DNA of 64,000 nucleotides from Symmetrospora coprosmae (GCA_008802785.1 VUYT01000044.1:41914-105913), one strand, 5' to 3'. Shown: positions 33,021-44,370, counted from the stretch's first letter. The notes: generated by a model from the sequence alone, not told the origin. Numbers and translations: made by a program.

Positions 33021-34190
33021 ATGACGTCCAGGGCACCCAAGCAGCCCTCCGTCTCAGGGTAAGAAGGCGCAAGCTGTGCTATAGGCATGTACGCTTCCTG
33101 ACGCCGCCCTCCCCGCATCCAGGTTCAGCGTGTTTGTGGACAAGCCACAAAGTAGTCGCGCCTCGATGAGTGCTTTCGACCCCCGGACCAAGGCAGCGAC
33201 TGGGCGTCTGCCCAGCAAGGCCAGCTCTAGCAACACCTCGTCTACCGCTTCTGGTGCGCTCTCTCGCAAGGCGATGCTGCTGCCCAGCTCGGAGGACAAG
33301 GAGAACGATGATCCTTCGGGTCGGGCGGGCAAGAAAGGCAAGACGGCAAAGTCCAGCGCACTGTCGGCCAAACCAGCGAACGACAAAGCCAGCACGATGA
33401 CCACGCGCACCTTTGACGAGAAACTGTCACGCGCCAAGTTTGCCCGCGCTCCCTGCAGCAGCAGCACAGACAGTCTCTGGGCAGGCAAGCAGCCCTTTGC
33501 AGCAGCCAGTCCTGAGCGGGAGCGGCCTGGCCGCACGTGCGCGAACAACAAGGCATCGGCCGAAGGGACCATCTACGACCTGCCAGGCACAGCTGCACTG
33601 CCGCAAGCCACGGCTGTCCCTCTGCGCGCACCGAGCAGCAAGGTTCGCTGCGTTGGCGGCCGGCCAGTCTCGCGCCCGAACAAGGCTGGCTCGTCTGCGC
33701 CTTTGCGCATCTTCCGCGATCCCCAGGAGCAGCATAGCACGGGAGTTGCCGCATCCCCTCAGATGGGTGCTGCGAGGACAGAGAGAAGGATGAAGGAGCT
33801 CACGGAGAGCCCGCTTGCGGACGTGACTCGGGCTTACACGGGCGCCGGGTCCTTCCAGGCCTCGCCAGCGGTAGGCCACCCTCTTCCAGTACGCAGCACG
33901 AGCTCTAGCGCTGATGCATCATCTCAACCTCGCAGATGAATGTTGGCGAGCAGATGCATCCCACGGCCCCTCCTGCCTCGCCCCTTCCGACCAGGAGCAG
34001 CTCCTCGCTGTCTGCCGATATCGATTTCGACCTCTTGTCCATGCGCTCGCAGGAAGAGGAGACAGGAGAATCGTGTTGGCCGCACGTACCAACAAGCTCA
34101 ATCCCTCCTGTCAAGCGGCGCCTGTACGACAACGTACGAGGACCCTCAGATGTCAAGGCCCGCGGCCGCACGACGGGCTTGCGCATATGA
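33021..34190 (+). CDS. Disordered KEN-box protein, possible cell-cycle regulator
   Basis: Three exons are supported: ATG 33021 (MTSRAPKQPSVSG), then from about 33122 FSVFVDKPQSSRASMSAFDP, then from 33936 MNVGEQMHPTAPP. Both introns have consensus ends (GTAAGA/CCAG; GTAGGC/GCAG) and keep frame. The protein is Ser/Ala/Lys-rich and mostly disordered. It carries SSEDKENDDPSG, a KEN box of the kind recognised by the anaphase-promoting complex with Cdh1. The N-terminal (F)VDKPQSSR and an acidic C-terminal patch (DIDFDLLSMRSQEEE) loosely recall securins, whose N-terminus carries VDKEN and whose C-terminal half binds separase. Fungal securins diverge so far that this is only a hypothesis. No enzymatic motif is seen. 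Confidence 0.55.
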
Positions 34191-34580
34191 CGCAGTGACC
34201 CTTTCTTGACCACAACTTCGACATTTCTTGCGGCACCTTGCTGCCCTGCCCTATTTTTATGTGCAGTCCCTTGTCAATTTCATCATATGTATATGGTAGT
34301 AGTAGCATCTTAGCAGCACCTCATTATTGGCGAGTCAATCATCTTGGATTACCAGCAGGCTAGAGCTATATTAGGCGGGACTGCATATGCGTGCGGAGGG
34401 GAGAGGGTATACATGCGCGATGTGTGGAGGAGACAGTTAAGTCGTGCGGCTGATTACGGGTGGCGATAGATGCGGAGGTGTTTGACCGGACTGATGCAGG
34501 GCGGATCGAGCGAGCGAGGAAGTGACGAAGGGCCGAACAGGTAGAGACGCAGGCAGTGACTGCCGGAACGAGACGCCACA
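34191..34580. other. Intergenic between convergent KEN-box and Ubl-AN1 genes
   Basis: A/T-richer than its surroundings, as expected for two facing 3' ends; I see no gene here. Confidence 0.5.
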
Positions 34581-35419
34581 TCAGAAGGCCGAAATCTTGC
34601 TGGCAATAGTCGCCTCCTTGGCGAGCTTCTGCCTGTTCTCCTCAAAGGCCGCCCGCTTGAACATCGAGAGTGCAGGGCAGGCGTGGTCCTCCGGCAGTCG
34701 ATGTGCGCCACAGAAGTTGTTCTCGCAACGGGGGCACTCTCCAACCATGCGCTGTAGGAATGGCAAGGGCAAGCAGCGGCGATTTAGCTCGGATGGTGGC
34801 ATACCGCCACCTGCTCGTGGAAGGAGCGAGAACGAGGGAGGCACTCACCAGAGCAGCGGAACTGCATCGCTCCATGGCAGGCTGCGCAGCGGCAGTGGGA
34901 GCAGCTGCCTCCTCGACAACCTGCACAGTGGCATCTCCTTCCTCCTTCTCGCTGTCGCCCTCCTTCTGCTCGGCGCCGGCGCTCGTGCCTGCGCTCGCTT
35001 CTGTCGATGACGCGGCAGAGGCAGGGGCCGGGGCGACGGGCGTGGCAGCGCCACTGGGGCTGGCGGAGGTGGCAGCGGAGCCTGGCTTGACGAAGACGTG
35101 CGCACACCTCTTCTTGGGTCCTCCACCTGGTAGACGCAGCGAGAGGTCGAGCGTGGCGTTGTTGGGTATCGTGGAGTCGTCCGAAACGGGCCGGCTGGCG
35201 TACGACAGACGGGCTGACGCGGCTGGAAGGTCGAAGGCGGCGTGAACCTGGTCAATGAGCTCTGACGTGGATGAGACGGCTGTTGAGATGTAGAGGACAG
35301 CGATTTGTAGCTCTCTAGTCAGCAGCTGTCATCCCTAGAAAGGAGTGCCTGCCCTGCACGGTGCGCCACCCACTGAACGAGCGCGAGTGCCCAGCGAGGT
35401 CCCTGACAAAGAGCTGCAT
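34581..35419 (-). CDS. Ubiquitin-like domain plus AN1-type zinc-finger protein
   Basis: Exon 1 (start 35419) reads MQLFVRDLAGHSRSFS, like the first strands of ubiquitin (MQIFVKTLTGKT). After the intron the domain continues LQIAVLYISTAV, SELIDQVHAAFDLPAASARL and DSTIPNNATLDLSLRLPGGG, matching the ubiquitin fold and ending in a ubiquitin-type LRLPGG. PKKRC follows immediately. A low-complexity acidic linker (EQKEGDSEKEEGD) leads to the zinc finger: CPRCENNFCGAHRLPEDHAC provides the AN1 C-x2-C...C-x2-H...H-x-C ligands. The protein ends SKISAF at 34581. AN1 proteins with ubiquitin-like folds act with p97/Cdc48 and the proteasome in protein quality control; assignment to a specific yeast protein (Tmc1/Cuz1 type) is not possible from the sequence alone. 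Confidence 0.8.
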
Positions 35420-35764
35420 GCTGTTTGTGGTGTGCGTGATGGTGTACGATGTGATCCTGATGATATAAAGACGCTGAGCTGTGGCTATTGTACTTGGAGT
35501 ATTGGGAGCAGAGCAGAGCAGTGCCCGGTCCTCCCTTATCGGTGATCCCTCGTCAGGGTCCGCCACCACCGACGGCTCGCTGACACACACGGCGCGCGGA
35601 GGCCAAAGCGGCGCGCAGAACTAGATTGCAGAGAGAACGCAGAGGGCGATGCAGATGCAGTGCAGTGCTGTAGAACAGGCAGACGCTAGACTGTATACAG
35701 AGCAACCGGGTAGCCTGCCAGCGGCACCACCAAGCAAGGGCCGCGCTGTGGGTCCAGATCCGGG
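35420..35764. other. Intergenic between Ubl-AN1 promoter and coiled-coil gene 3' end
   Basis: No gene is visible, and the exact 3' end of the coiled-coil gene is uncertain, so part of this stretch could be transcribed from it. Confidence 0.4.
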
Positions 35765-38131
35765 TCAGGGCGTCATCCAAATTGATGACCGTCCGCGGCG
35801 CGCGGTATATGGGTGCATATAGTCCACCTTGACCGCACGCACCGCTCAGTAGTAGAACTGATAGGATAATCACATCAGCATTATCACTAGCACTCGAGCT
35901 TCCACATTCCCTCACCTTGTCCAGGTCCTTGCCGTTCCCGAAGAGGCCCCAGAAGGGCTCTGAGCAGTCCGAGCCCGTCGACGACCGTCGACGACCCATG
36001 GATGGCCGTCTCCGTGTAACTGCTTGGCAGACGACCGTCTCGCCGCCCGCAAAGAAATCGTACTCGCCAGTTTCAGGGTCCTGAACGGGCTGATATGTCG
36101 TCGCCTTGAGGATGGCGTTGCAGCCTTTGAGGGCCACGCGACGCGCAAGAGCCCTCAGCGCCTCGCCTCGACCCTCAATCTGCCAAAGCTCGATCTCTTC
36201 TGGCGCGGCGTTCCCTGGCAATGCTGAAGAGTAACACGCCCTCAACCGCCCGCCCACTTGCGTTATCGCTTTTCCAGGAACTAAGGGGTGGGGAACTCGC
36301 TTCAGCCGAGCGAACGATGGCACGACGCCGAAGCCGACCCACCCAAGCCGTTCAAGCTCATATATACGGCCTCGCCGTTGCTGAGAGGGTCGACACTGAA
36401 GGTCTGCTTGCCGTGCGGCTGGAAGAATTCATACAGTACACTCCCCGTCGTGCGCACCTTGTCCGGTTCTGGACTAGGGGTATGTCGAGGGCGTCGTCGA
36501 GTCGTAGCTATGGTATTGTTTCGTCGCAGAGTCTTGTCGTAAGGAGCGCTCTCGTCAGAGTAGCCGTAGTATGGTGTGTCGGGCATGCGCCCGCCTGCGC
36601 TCAAAGGAACGCGGGCTCGAGAACCCTCTGCGGTGCCGCCCGTGGGGTACCCTGAGGTGTCCGCCGTCGTCTGTTCGTCATGATCAAGTGGGAGCGAGAG
36701 AGTAGGGTACCTGGTTGGCCTGTCATGCTGCTGCTCCTGCACATGATCGACAGGCTCAGCAGTTGCAAGGCGGACTGACCCTTCGTATGATTCGGCCATC
36801 GGCGAGATGCCCTGCGCAGCAGCAATGCTCTCTTCCCGCTCTTTTCGCAACTCGGTCCGGCTATTGTTGATAAGCTCCATTAGACGGCCATGAATGGCAG
36901 CCGCCAGCTCGGAATCTTCTGGCGACCGCTGCGACTCTGGCGTGGCGTCGAGAGCCCGATACCGCTGCAGTAAGGCTGCATATCCCGCAGGCATGTGCGA
37001 TGCCTGTGTCTGCGACCGCTCATAGTGAGCACTAAGGGGCTCAGGTTCCCTCGCAGCATACGTGGCGGGCGATGCCAAACGAGCGCCATGCGGGTGCGTT
37101 GCGGATACGCGCGCACCATCGGCGGTGGCTCTGCGAGGAAGCGCCTAGTTCAGGTCTCGCACGTTCACCGTAAAGAGCGGACCGGAATGTCTTACCGTAG
37201 AGTCTGCATGCGAATCTGACGTAGTTTCTGCGTGTGGTCGTCCCGGCAAGGTTATTAGAGGTCCGCAAGCTGGGCTATAGCAGCGGTAGGACAAGTCAAG
37301 CAAACCTCGTCGACCTTCGCCTTCTCTGCCTTCTCCCTTGCGATTTTCTCCTCGACCGCCTTGAGAGCAGCTTCCTCCTGCTGCACTCTGGTCTTGCGGG
37401 CGATCTCTGCTTCAAGAGCGAGCTCTTGACGTTTCTGCGGCGCAATACACGTAGCTTAGTCGGATTGCGTCATGGAACAAAAGTCTCGGCACCGACCTGT
37501 TCGAAGGCCTGCTTCTGGGCTGCGGCCAGCTCTTGCTGAGCCGCGATTTTGGCGTTTCGGGCGAGAACTTGATTTCGTACCGCCTCCTGTCGCTCAAGAA
37601 TCTGTACAGTACCAGAACAGCTTCAGCGGCGAGGAAACGACATGGAGGATTTGCTCAAGCTTTCAGACTAGATGAACGTACTTTGCGCGCGCGCTCTTCG
37701 GCCTGCTGAGCCTGCTGCTCTGCCTTGCGCTTAGCCTTCTCAATGGCCTCCTCGCGCTGTCTGGCCTGCTTCTCTGCCTTTTCCTCAAGCGCCTTGACGC
37801 GCTTCTCCTCCTTCAGCACGGCTGCCTGCTCTTTTGCGAGTTCGGCCTCCTTCTTCTTGAGCTCGTCCACGGCCTGCTTCTCCTTCGCGCGCTCCTCCTT
37901 GAGCGCCTTGAGCGCCGCTGCGGAGGCTTCGCGCTGCGCTCGGTCGGCCTCTGCGCGCGCTGCGATTTCGCTCACCTCGCGGTCGTGCCGCGCCTGCAGC
38001 TGCGCAAGGTAGCCGGCCTTGTCCTCGTCTGACATGTTGGACGCGAACCACGGCTTGGCCTGGATGCGCATTTTGGTTCGTGTGAGCTCATCGAGCCCGC
38101 GCATCGGGTCTGAGAGGAAGTAGGGGAGCAT
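35765..38131 (-). CDS. Long coiled-coil protein of unknown function
   Basis: I do not recognise the protein. The start at 38131 encodes MLPYFLSDPMRGLDELTRTK, then NMSDEDKAGYLAQLQARHD. A continuous highly charged coiled coil follows (KALKEERAKEKQAVDELKKK and on), spread over three exons to about 37300. The middle exon (37078-36330) is disordered with a helical segment (SELAAAIHGRLMELINNSRT) and a phosphorylatable RRRPRHTPSPEPDK. Next is a folded-looking part: VLYEFFQPHGKQTFSVDPLS, then EIELWQIEGRGEALRALARR and KGCNAILKATTYQPVQDPET and FFAGGETVVCQAV. This last part recalls YbjQ-like small domains but is not a firm match. The end WGLFGNGKDLDK plus a final short exon to the stop at 35765 is inferred; the unspliced frame would run further. 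Tropomyosin-like or trafficking scaffolds are possible. Confidence 0.5.
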
Positions 38132-38674
38132 TGCGTAAGGGCGGAGCGCAGCGCGGGGATCGATGTGAAGAGAAGAGAGGCAAGGGACATGATGAGGGAG
38201 TGGGAGCGAGGTGAGAGCAGGACAAGGGCGCTAACGTCAGCTTGGTGGCTCACTGCTGCACGGACAGCACGTCCGGCTCACGCGCGACTAGCGCGGCAGC
38301 CAGGTAAAAGCATTGTTTCGCTCACCCATGATCACAGCACGGGCGGCGTAGGGCAAAGAGTCCGAAGGCAGATAGACCGCCCGATCGGGCGCAAGTCACG
38401 GAACACCTGGTCTGCAGCGCTCAGGTCAAAGTGTGCGCAAGCCAGGGAGGATGGTCGACACAGATCGTGCGCTGAGCAGCGGGTGGCACCGGGAGAGAAG
38501 GTCAGGGATGTCAGCGTTGTTCAACGGAAGCGAAAGCAGTCAAGGCGCCGTTGATAGTCGCTCACCTCGACCCTCCGGAACCCTTCCGGTTCCCCGTCTT
38601 TGGCACAGGACGCGGATGCGGACGCTCGACGGCGGACGCTCGCCACCGGTGCCGCCGAGGCTTGACGAAGCTTG
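38132..38674. other. Intergenic: promoter of coiled-coil gene, 3' flank of SET gene
   Basis: About 540 bp; the open frame on the plus strand here is Arg-rich and without protein-like features. Confidence 0.5.
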
Positions 38675-39745
38675 CTACGACCTAAGCGCGCTCACATCGT
38701 GGACTTCGGGACTATCTGGGCCATACCGGATGGACAGCTCCGATACAGCTCTGTCTGTCCACTCTCGCATCACTGTGCCCGCGACGTCGCATTGTGAGCA
38801 GATGCTGACCGCTAGCCTGCTCAGAGTCGCCAGTCCGGGAAGGAGACCTTCCTCCTCATGAAGAAGCATGATCTTCTCGATAGTGCCCAGATCTCCTTCT
38901 ATGTACCCTAACTTGTCGAACAACGCGACAGACAGCCTTTGTATCCTCTGGCGTCTGTCGTTGCTGGCCTGGACATCGCCCAGCCGGCATACCTCACACG
39001 CGCATACAAAGCCGCGGTGCTCGGAGATGGCCAATCTCCTGTCCTTCCTTGGCAAGAGAAGGACGTCCAGAGGGTAGTAGGAGATGGTCACCTCGGCGCC
39101 ATGCGGAATGTCTTTCATAGCTGTGAGCGTGAAGGCGAGACGAGTCGGGTCGAAGCAATGTACGGCGTTTGGGGAGCAGGAGTGGCTGAGGCGAGAGGAG
39201 AGGTCAAAGATGGCAGAGTGGCTACTCCCTGCGATTGAGATCGAATGGGCGTTCGTGTCGTAGATGGCTTGCAGGGGATCTCTACCAGACGTCAGGCCGC
39301 CATCGTCCAAGCCGAAGAAGACGCGTTGCTGCTTGGAAGGGAGCAAATCTTCTACGATGGCGGCATGAATATCGAGATTCTGTTCCAAAGCGCGGTGGAG
39401 TAGGTAGAGAGGTCGCTCCTCGAGTATCGTATCTCCTCGCTGAAAGTCGCGCCCGGCCACGAGAGTGGCTCCCTTGACTGCGTCTTCCTGAATAGCGACC
39501 CGAAGCTCGGGTAGCTCGGATAGAGGAGGGAGGACGGAGCCAGTACTGGGAAGGATGTGCAAGATGCCAGCATCGACAACGCAGACGATGGAAGCTTCAG
39601 ATTGTGTCGGGCTTTCCTGTGCATCGATGCGATACTGGAGCACGTGACAGGGCTCTGTCCCGGATGGCGATGACGCTGCCGCTTCCTGGACGAGCTGGTG
39701 CAAAGCAGCCGTCCTGTCGTGGCCATGCGAGCAGGCGATGTTCAT
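38675..39745 (-). CDS. SET-domain protein (putative lysine methyltransferase)
   Basis: A single-exon gene of 356 residues starting MNIACSHGHDRTAALHQLVQ. The SET domain begins with GATLVAGRDFQRGDTILEER, the beta strand in which SET proteins start (R....G..I..E.P). The core motif is RLSHSCSPNAVHCFD, the N/S-H-S-C-x-P-N cofactor-binding loop, then DIPHGAEVTISYYPLD with the E[VI]xISY catalytic tyrosine. A Cys-rich post-SET-like GFVCACEVC follows. No MYND finger is visible between the SET halves, so it resembles the SMYD-like/SET5-SET6 fungal class rather than histone H3K4 or H3K36 enzymes. The tail is helical. The substrate cannot be predicted. That it is intronless among intron-rich neighbours is unusual but not suspicious. 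Confidence 0.85.
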   Translation of the reverse strand: MNIACSHGHDRTAALHQLVQEAAASSPSGTEPCHVLQYRIDAQESPTQSEASIVCVVDAGILHILPSTGSVLPPLSELPELRVAIQEDAVKGATLVAGRDFQRGDTILEERPLYLLHRALEQNLDIHAAIVEDLLPSKQQRVFFGLDDGGLTSGRDPLQAIYDTNAHSISIAGSSHSAIFDLSSRLSHSCSPNAVHCFDPTRLAFTLTAMKDIPHGAEVTISYYPLDVLLLPRKDRRLAISEHRGFVCACEVCRLGDVQASNDRRQRIQRLSVALFDKLGYIEGDLGTIEKIMLLHEEEGLLPGLATLSRLAVSICSQCDVAGTVMREWTDRAVSELSIRYGPDSPEVHDVSALRS

Positions 39746-39846
39746 GACTGGACTGTACTTTAAGCAGTAGTCGTGAGAGGCCCCTCGTTCCGCCGCCGCG
39801 CCTGATTGCCGGATAGGGCCACTCTCTCCTTCTCCCCTGCCGGCCG

Positions 39847-39853
39847 ATAAAAG
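39847..39853 (+). promoter_or_regulatory. TATA-like element upstream of the carboxypeptidase gene
   Basis: ATAAAAG within a GC-rich context, about 137 bp before the ATG at 39990. It fits a TATA element by sequence and distance only. Confidence 0.35.
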
Positions 39854-39989
39854 GGGACGGAGACAAGAAGCACGCGGTTCCTGATGCAGATGCCGCCAGC
39901 ACGCCTCTTGACTCTCTTCCTCTCGTGTCGCATTTGACGTGGCCTATACCGCAGAGATCAGCACTCACACTCGTGGTGACCCCAGCACA

Positions 39990-42191
39990 ATGCTCACCTC
40001 TCTCGCAGCGTCGCTGCTCCTCCTGGCCGCCTCGCCGCTCGCAGCCGGCGCCATGCGCACGTCAGCGCAGCTGCCCATCCTGCCAGGCTTCGACAGCGAG
40101 CTCGATGACTACACCATCTTCAAGCACGCCTCAATGCCCAACCAGCAGCTCCGCTTCAAGCAGAACGACGGCTGGTGCACCGGCGCCGACACAAGGTCCT
40201 GGAGCGGGTACCTCGATAGCGAAGACAGCCACTACTTCTTCTACTACTACGAAAGCCGCAGCAAGCCAGAGGAGGATCCCGTGATGCTGTGGATCAACGG
40301 CGGGCCGTAGGTTCTCTCCTCCTTCATCACAAGACATTGCCGGTCGAGCGCTGATGCCAGACTTGCCGGTCTGGTCTTGCCACAGAGGATGCTCCTCGTC
40401 AATGGGGTGAGCATGCGCAGTGGCAGCCCCTTCTGACAACACATGAGCCGGAGCAGCTGACACGTCTTAACTGCACAGCATGCTCATGGAGCTCGGGCCT
40501 TGCCAGATATCCGAGGAGGGCCCCGTCAACGGAACCGCTTCGACCTACCGAAACCCTCACTCGTGGAACACGAACGCAAACCTGCTGTTCCTCGACCAGC
40601 CGGTTGGCGTCGGGTTCTCGTACGCTGACCACCACAAGCACGTCGGGACAACCGAGAAGTAAGCTCAGGAAGGTCCCGATCTCCATTTCTCACGATACCT
40701 GCTGAGCCATGGGCTCGCCTGCAGGGCTGCCAAGGATGTGCAGGCCTTTGTGGCCCTCTTCTTCGAGACCTTTTCGGAACTCAAGGGCCGCCCGCTCCAC
40801 TTTGCCGGAGAGTCTTACGGTGGACGGTACATCCCGCTGTTCGCCGCATCCATTCTCGACCATAACTCCAAGGCGGTCGCCGGCGGTCACACGCCCATCA
40901 ATCTGCAGAGCGTCATGATCGGGAACGGCCTCACGGACGAGCTCACGGCCATCCCGACGTACTACGACCAGGCCTGCACCAACGTCTCGGGCGCCCCCAC
41001 CGGGCCCGTGCTCGACATCCACACCTGCGCACTCATGCAGTCTTACGTGCCACGATGCCAGAGCTGGCTCAACAAGGCCTGCCTCGAGACGCACGACGTG
41101 ACCAGTTGCGAGGCGGCGCAGGAGTACTGCTCGGACAAGTTCATGGGCCCCTTCATGCAGGCGCTGTGGAACCCGGTGCGCGAGCAAGTGCTAGGCGCGT
41201 TGCGGTTTAGCTGCTGACTCGACATTATCCGCCTCGTAGTACGACGTCTCCAAGCCGTGCCCTACGCTGCACGAGAACCTATGCTACAGCGCCACGGACC
41301 GCATCAAGAGCTTGCTCGACGACCGCAAGACGCGCAAGAAGCTAGGTGTGCCCGAGGACCGTCCCGAGTTTGTCGGCTGCAGCAATGCGGTGCGTGCCAT
41401 GACCGCGCCAGGCGCGCCTCGCGACCATGCACAGGACACGTGGTTGACGCGATTCTTCAAATGGCAGGTCGGGTCTCGCTTTCACAAGAACCACGACAGC
41501 ACGCCTGTTCAGGGTACCTACGTGAGTCTCCTCCTCGTACACTGTAGCTTCTCGAGCCCGGCTGATGCAAGAGGTCTCAATCAGCTCTACGTGACTGCTC
41601 TCGTCGAGCGCGGCGTCGATGTCCTCATCTAGTACGTCTAATACACTGCCAGAATCGGCGGGATCGAACGATCGCAGGTGGTACTGACAAACCCCGACTG
41701 GCCCGTCTTTCAGCAACGGAAAGTACGACTGGATTTGCAACTGGGTCTCAAACAAGGCTTGGCTCGACCGGCTTGAGTGCGCTCATTGATCCTTCTCAAT
41801 TTCATTACGCTGGTAGCTGACTCTGCCTTGATGCTCCCGCAGCTGGTCTGGCTCGAGCAGCTATCTCGAGAAGGAGATGGAAGAGTGGTCTGCCACAGTT
41901 GGCGGCAAGAGCATTAGGGCGGGTGACACCAAGACGGCCTACAGTCTGGGTGGAGGGAAACTCAGTAAGCCTGTTGCCGCTACGATGCTTGGCACTCTTG
42001 TCAAAGCTAACGACATGCGCCTCTCGCAGCCTTCGCTACCATCGAGAAGGCCGGTCACATGGTGAGTTCGATGCATCGAACACAGCATGAGTCTGCGTCT
42101 CTGACGTAATGCGTCGGAACAGGTCCCCTACGATCAGCCGGAGGTGGCTCTGGAGATGGTTCAGAAGTGGATCGCTGGCAAGAATCTCTGA
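39990..42191 (+). CDS. Secreted or vacuolar serine carboxypeptidase (S10)
   Basis: This is a serine carboxypeptidase of the CPY/Kex1 type that trims C-terminal residues in the vacuole, secretory pathway or medium. The signal peptide is [20 protein letters not shown]. The oxyanion motif NGGP-GCSSSMG is split over three exons: NGGP ends exon 1, a 21-nt microexon (40386-40406) encodes GCSSSMG, and [18 protein letters not shown] follows. [12 protein letters not shown] is conserved. The catalytic serine is in [16 protein letters not shown]. The catalytic Asp lies in [11 protein letters not shown] near 41710-41740, and the His in KAGHMVPYDQP. All three are present, so the enzyme should be active. 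At least eight short introns occur. No C-terminal membrane helix follows the last motif ([10 protein letters not shown]), so it is CPY-like rather than Kex1-like. Confidence 0.93.
40386..40406 (+). other. 21-nt microexon encoding the carboxypeptidase oxyanion loop
   Basis: The exon is bounded by CACAG at 40381-40385 and the donor GTGAGC from 40407. With flanking split codons it encodes P-G-C-S-S-S-M-G, the invariant GCSS motif. Without it, exons 1 and 3 would still join in frame but lose the motif. Confidence 0.8.
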
Positions 42192-42311
42192 ACTCGCATA
42201 GATACAGACCCGACGTCATTATGCATACCGTCGATGACTTGTTGCACCGCAAAGCATGTCTCGTTGTTGCTTGCATCGGTATTGTGGAAGGCACATATAA
42301 GTACCGTCGAA

Positions 42312-44245
42312 TTACCAGTCGAAATCGCCTCCGGTATCGCCACCGCCGCCTCCGCCGCCGAACAGGCCACCGAACAGGCCTCCTCCCCCTTCGCCATCTG
42401 TCTGCTGTGACTGACCGGACCAAGGGTCCTGCATGACTTCGCCGTCACCCCACCCGCCGCCGGTGCCGTCCATGTCGAAACCTCCAGCAGAAGGGAGTTC
42501 TGCCCCTGGGCTGTCCCCGTACTCCGGCGAAGCGACTGGCCCATCATAGCCGCCTCCTCCTCCACCACCCTCCGGCAGGTTCTCGCCGCTGGGCGGTATA
42601 CTTCCCTCGGCTGGAGGTACCTCTGCTCCGCTGCCTCCTCCACCCATCCCCGGCAGAGGCATCCATAGCATTGGCATGTGCAGGCTGGCGCGAGAACGAG
42701 AAATTCAGCCCTGTTCTGCCTGATCTTTGTGCATGCCGACTCACCCTCCCCCGCTGTGCCGTGAGAAGTAGTCGATGTCGATAGTAACGGCAGTAGCGAG
42801 CAGGATGGCTCGCTGGTCCAGCGTAAGACCGGCCCCATTCCCGCTCGCGCTCGGCACCAAGGCCGTCTCTTTTGCAGCATTGGGACTCTCCTCCGCCACC
42901 TTCTTGAGCTCGTCGTTGATCCCTACACCCTTGTCGATCCGCTCGTCCACCTCCTGCTGCGCGACCCCCTTGTCGAAGCGCAGGACATACTGTCCCGTGT
43001 CGGTGAAGAGCTCTCTGCCGAACCCTGAGAAGTTCCTATTCACGCTACCGAGAATCTCGCCCTGCTCGCCCTGCAGGAAGAAGTCCCATGCAAGCAAGCG
43101 CGAGTCGATGTTGGCGAACTGGGTGTATCCCTCGTCCGACGGAGCGTCCTTTTGTACCGCCAACGCTCTTGTGGACGTGTTCTCTGAAGGGTGCGTGCTT
43201 GCGTCCTCTGGGCGGTACCGGTGGAAGAGAGCGTACTTGCGCCGATACGGGTGCCAGATCTGCTGGCACTCGCCGATCTTGTTCCTGTCTGCAGGCGCCT
43301 CGTCGCCTCTGTAGATGGAGATTTTCGAATTGATGAAGGAGAAGGGCCGGTTGACGCGCAGGACAACCTCGCCAGAAGTATTCATGATGACGCAGTTGAA
43401 CGCTGAGGTGGGGGAGGGGGGGGGGGCGTGTCAGGAAGAAGCGGACCGAAAGAAGAGATATGTGAGGGCGCTCACGCCTGTGCCCTCGCATGAGCTGCCT
43501 GCCGATCGAAGTGCCAAAGCCTCCTTCCTGCTCTGCCAGAAAGCCAACGTCTTCTCCCTTCGCGTTAACCAGTCTATACCGATTCGCCTGCTCGAAGCCC
43601 AGAAAGACTGAAAGGGCGTCATTGAGCGTCAGCGCACGTTGACCGCTTCGGACTTTCATCCAGATCAAGAGCTAGACTCACCATTCATCATCTCGAGCTG
43701 GCGACAGACGACCAAGCTCGGCTGCGACAGGATGGTGGCTGCACCGTGGTCGAGTCCAAGGAGGTCTCCCTTCGCCACCGGCGGCGGCGCGAGGTTGGTC
43801 TCTTCTGCGACGGAGCCATCGGGAACATAGGTATCGATGGATGATAGAAAAGAGGTGTTTCTCGGAGGGGGAGCAGTCCCAGCAGCAGCTGTCGGCGCTC
43901 GCCCCGATGGACCAGCTTGAGCGAGGGAGACCTCTTGAGGGCGCGCCGGGCCTGGCGTGTTCCCGGTACTGCGACGTCGAGGAAGGCGCCTTGCTGCGAC
44001 GGATGGGAGTGAGAGATTATCAGGGGCTATCGTCGAGTGTACAGCAGGCCAGTTTGCGCACCCAAGCGGTCTTGATCGCGGTATCGAGAAAGTGCGTAAC
44101 CTCGTGTGGCAACGGCAGCACCTCCAGCAGCCTCAGGTACGGCGAGGCGACCAGGGGGAAGCAGAAGAGGCGACGGCGAGGATGAGGCCGTCCATGGCGC
44201 TCTTGCCGTTACTGTCCCTGCTGCTCTCGCTGCCGCCCTCCTCAT
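42312..44245 (-). CDS. Phospholipid scramblase family protein, probably mitochondrial
   Basis: A member of the PLSCR/LOR family. The core runs ILSQPSLVVCRQLEMMN, NDALSVFLGFEQANRYRLVN, EDVGFLAEQEGGFGTSIGRQ, VIMNTSGEVVLRVNRPFSFI and EILGSVNRNFSGFGRELFTD, then TGQYVLRFD, the conserved VNRNWSGF..ELFTDTG.Y..RFD signature. RAILLATAVTIDIDYFSRHS is the C-terminal hydrophobic segment. A Gly-rich tail ends GGDFDW at 42312. The proposed first exon (from 44245) begins MRRAAARAAGTVTARAPW, an Arg/Ala-rich presequence like that of the mitochondrial AIM25 and PLSCR3 proteins. The intron joining it (donor in GGAG/GTGCTG near 44128, acceptor GATAG at 44022) is inferred from frame only, so the N-terminus is tentative. 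Confidence 0.85.
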
Positions 44246-44370
44246 TTGGCTTTCCCAAGTGCTCTGAGAGGATGGACGCGTCAGAAGGACAAGAGACGTT
44301 GACGGGGCGTGATGCCTTCGGCAGCAATCTCTAGACTGGAGATATACAACAACAGGCTTCGAACCAAGCT

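Noticed and set aside
44027-44334. Alternative small membrane protein on the minus strand with LPHEVTHFLDTAIKTAWVRK
   Set aside because: Looks protein-like, but has no supported start, and overlaps the proposed scramblase first exon and intron. It is kept only as a reason for doubt about that exon.
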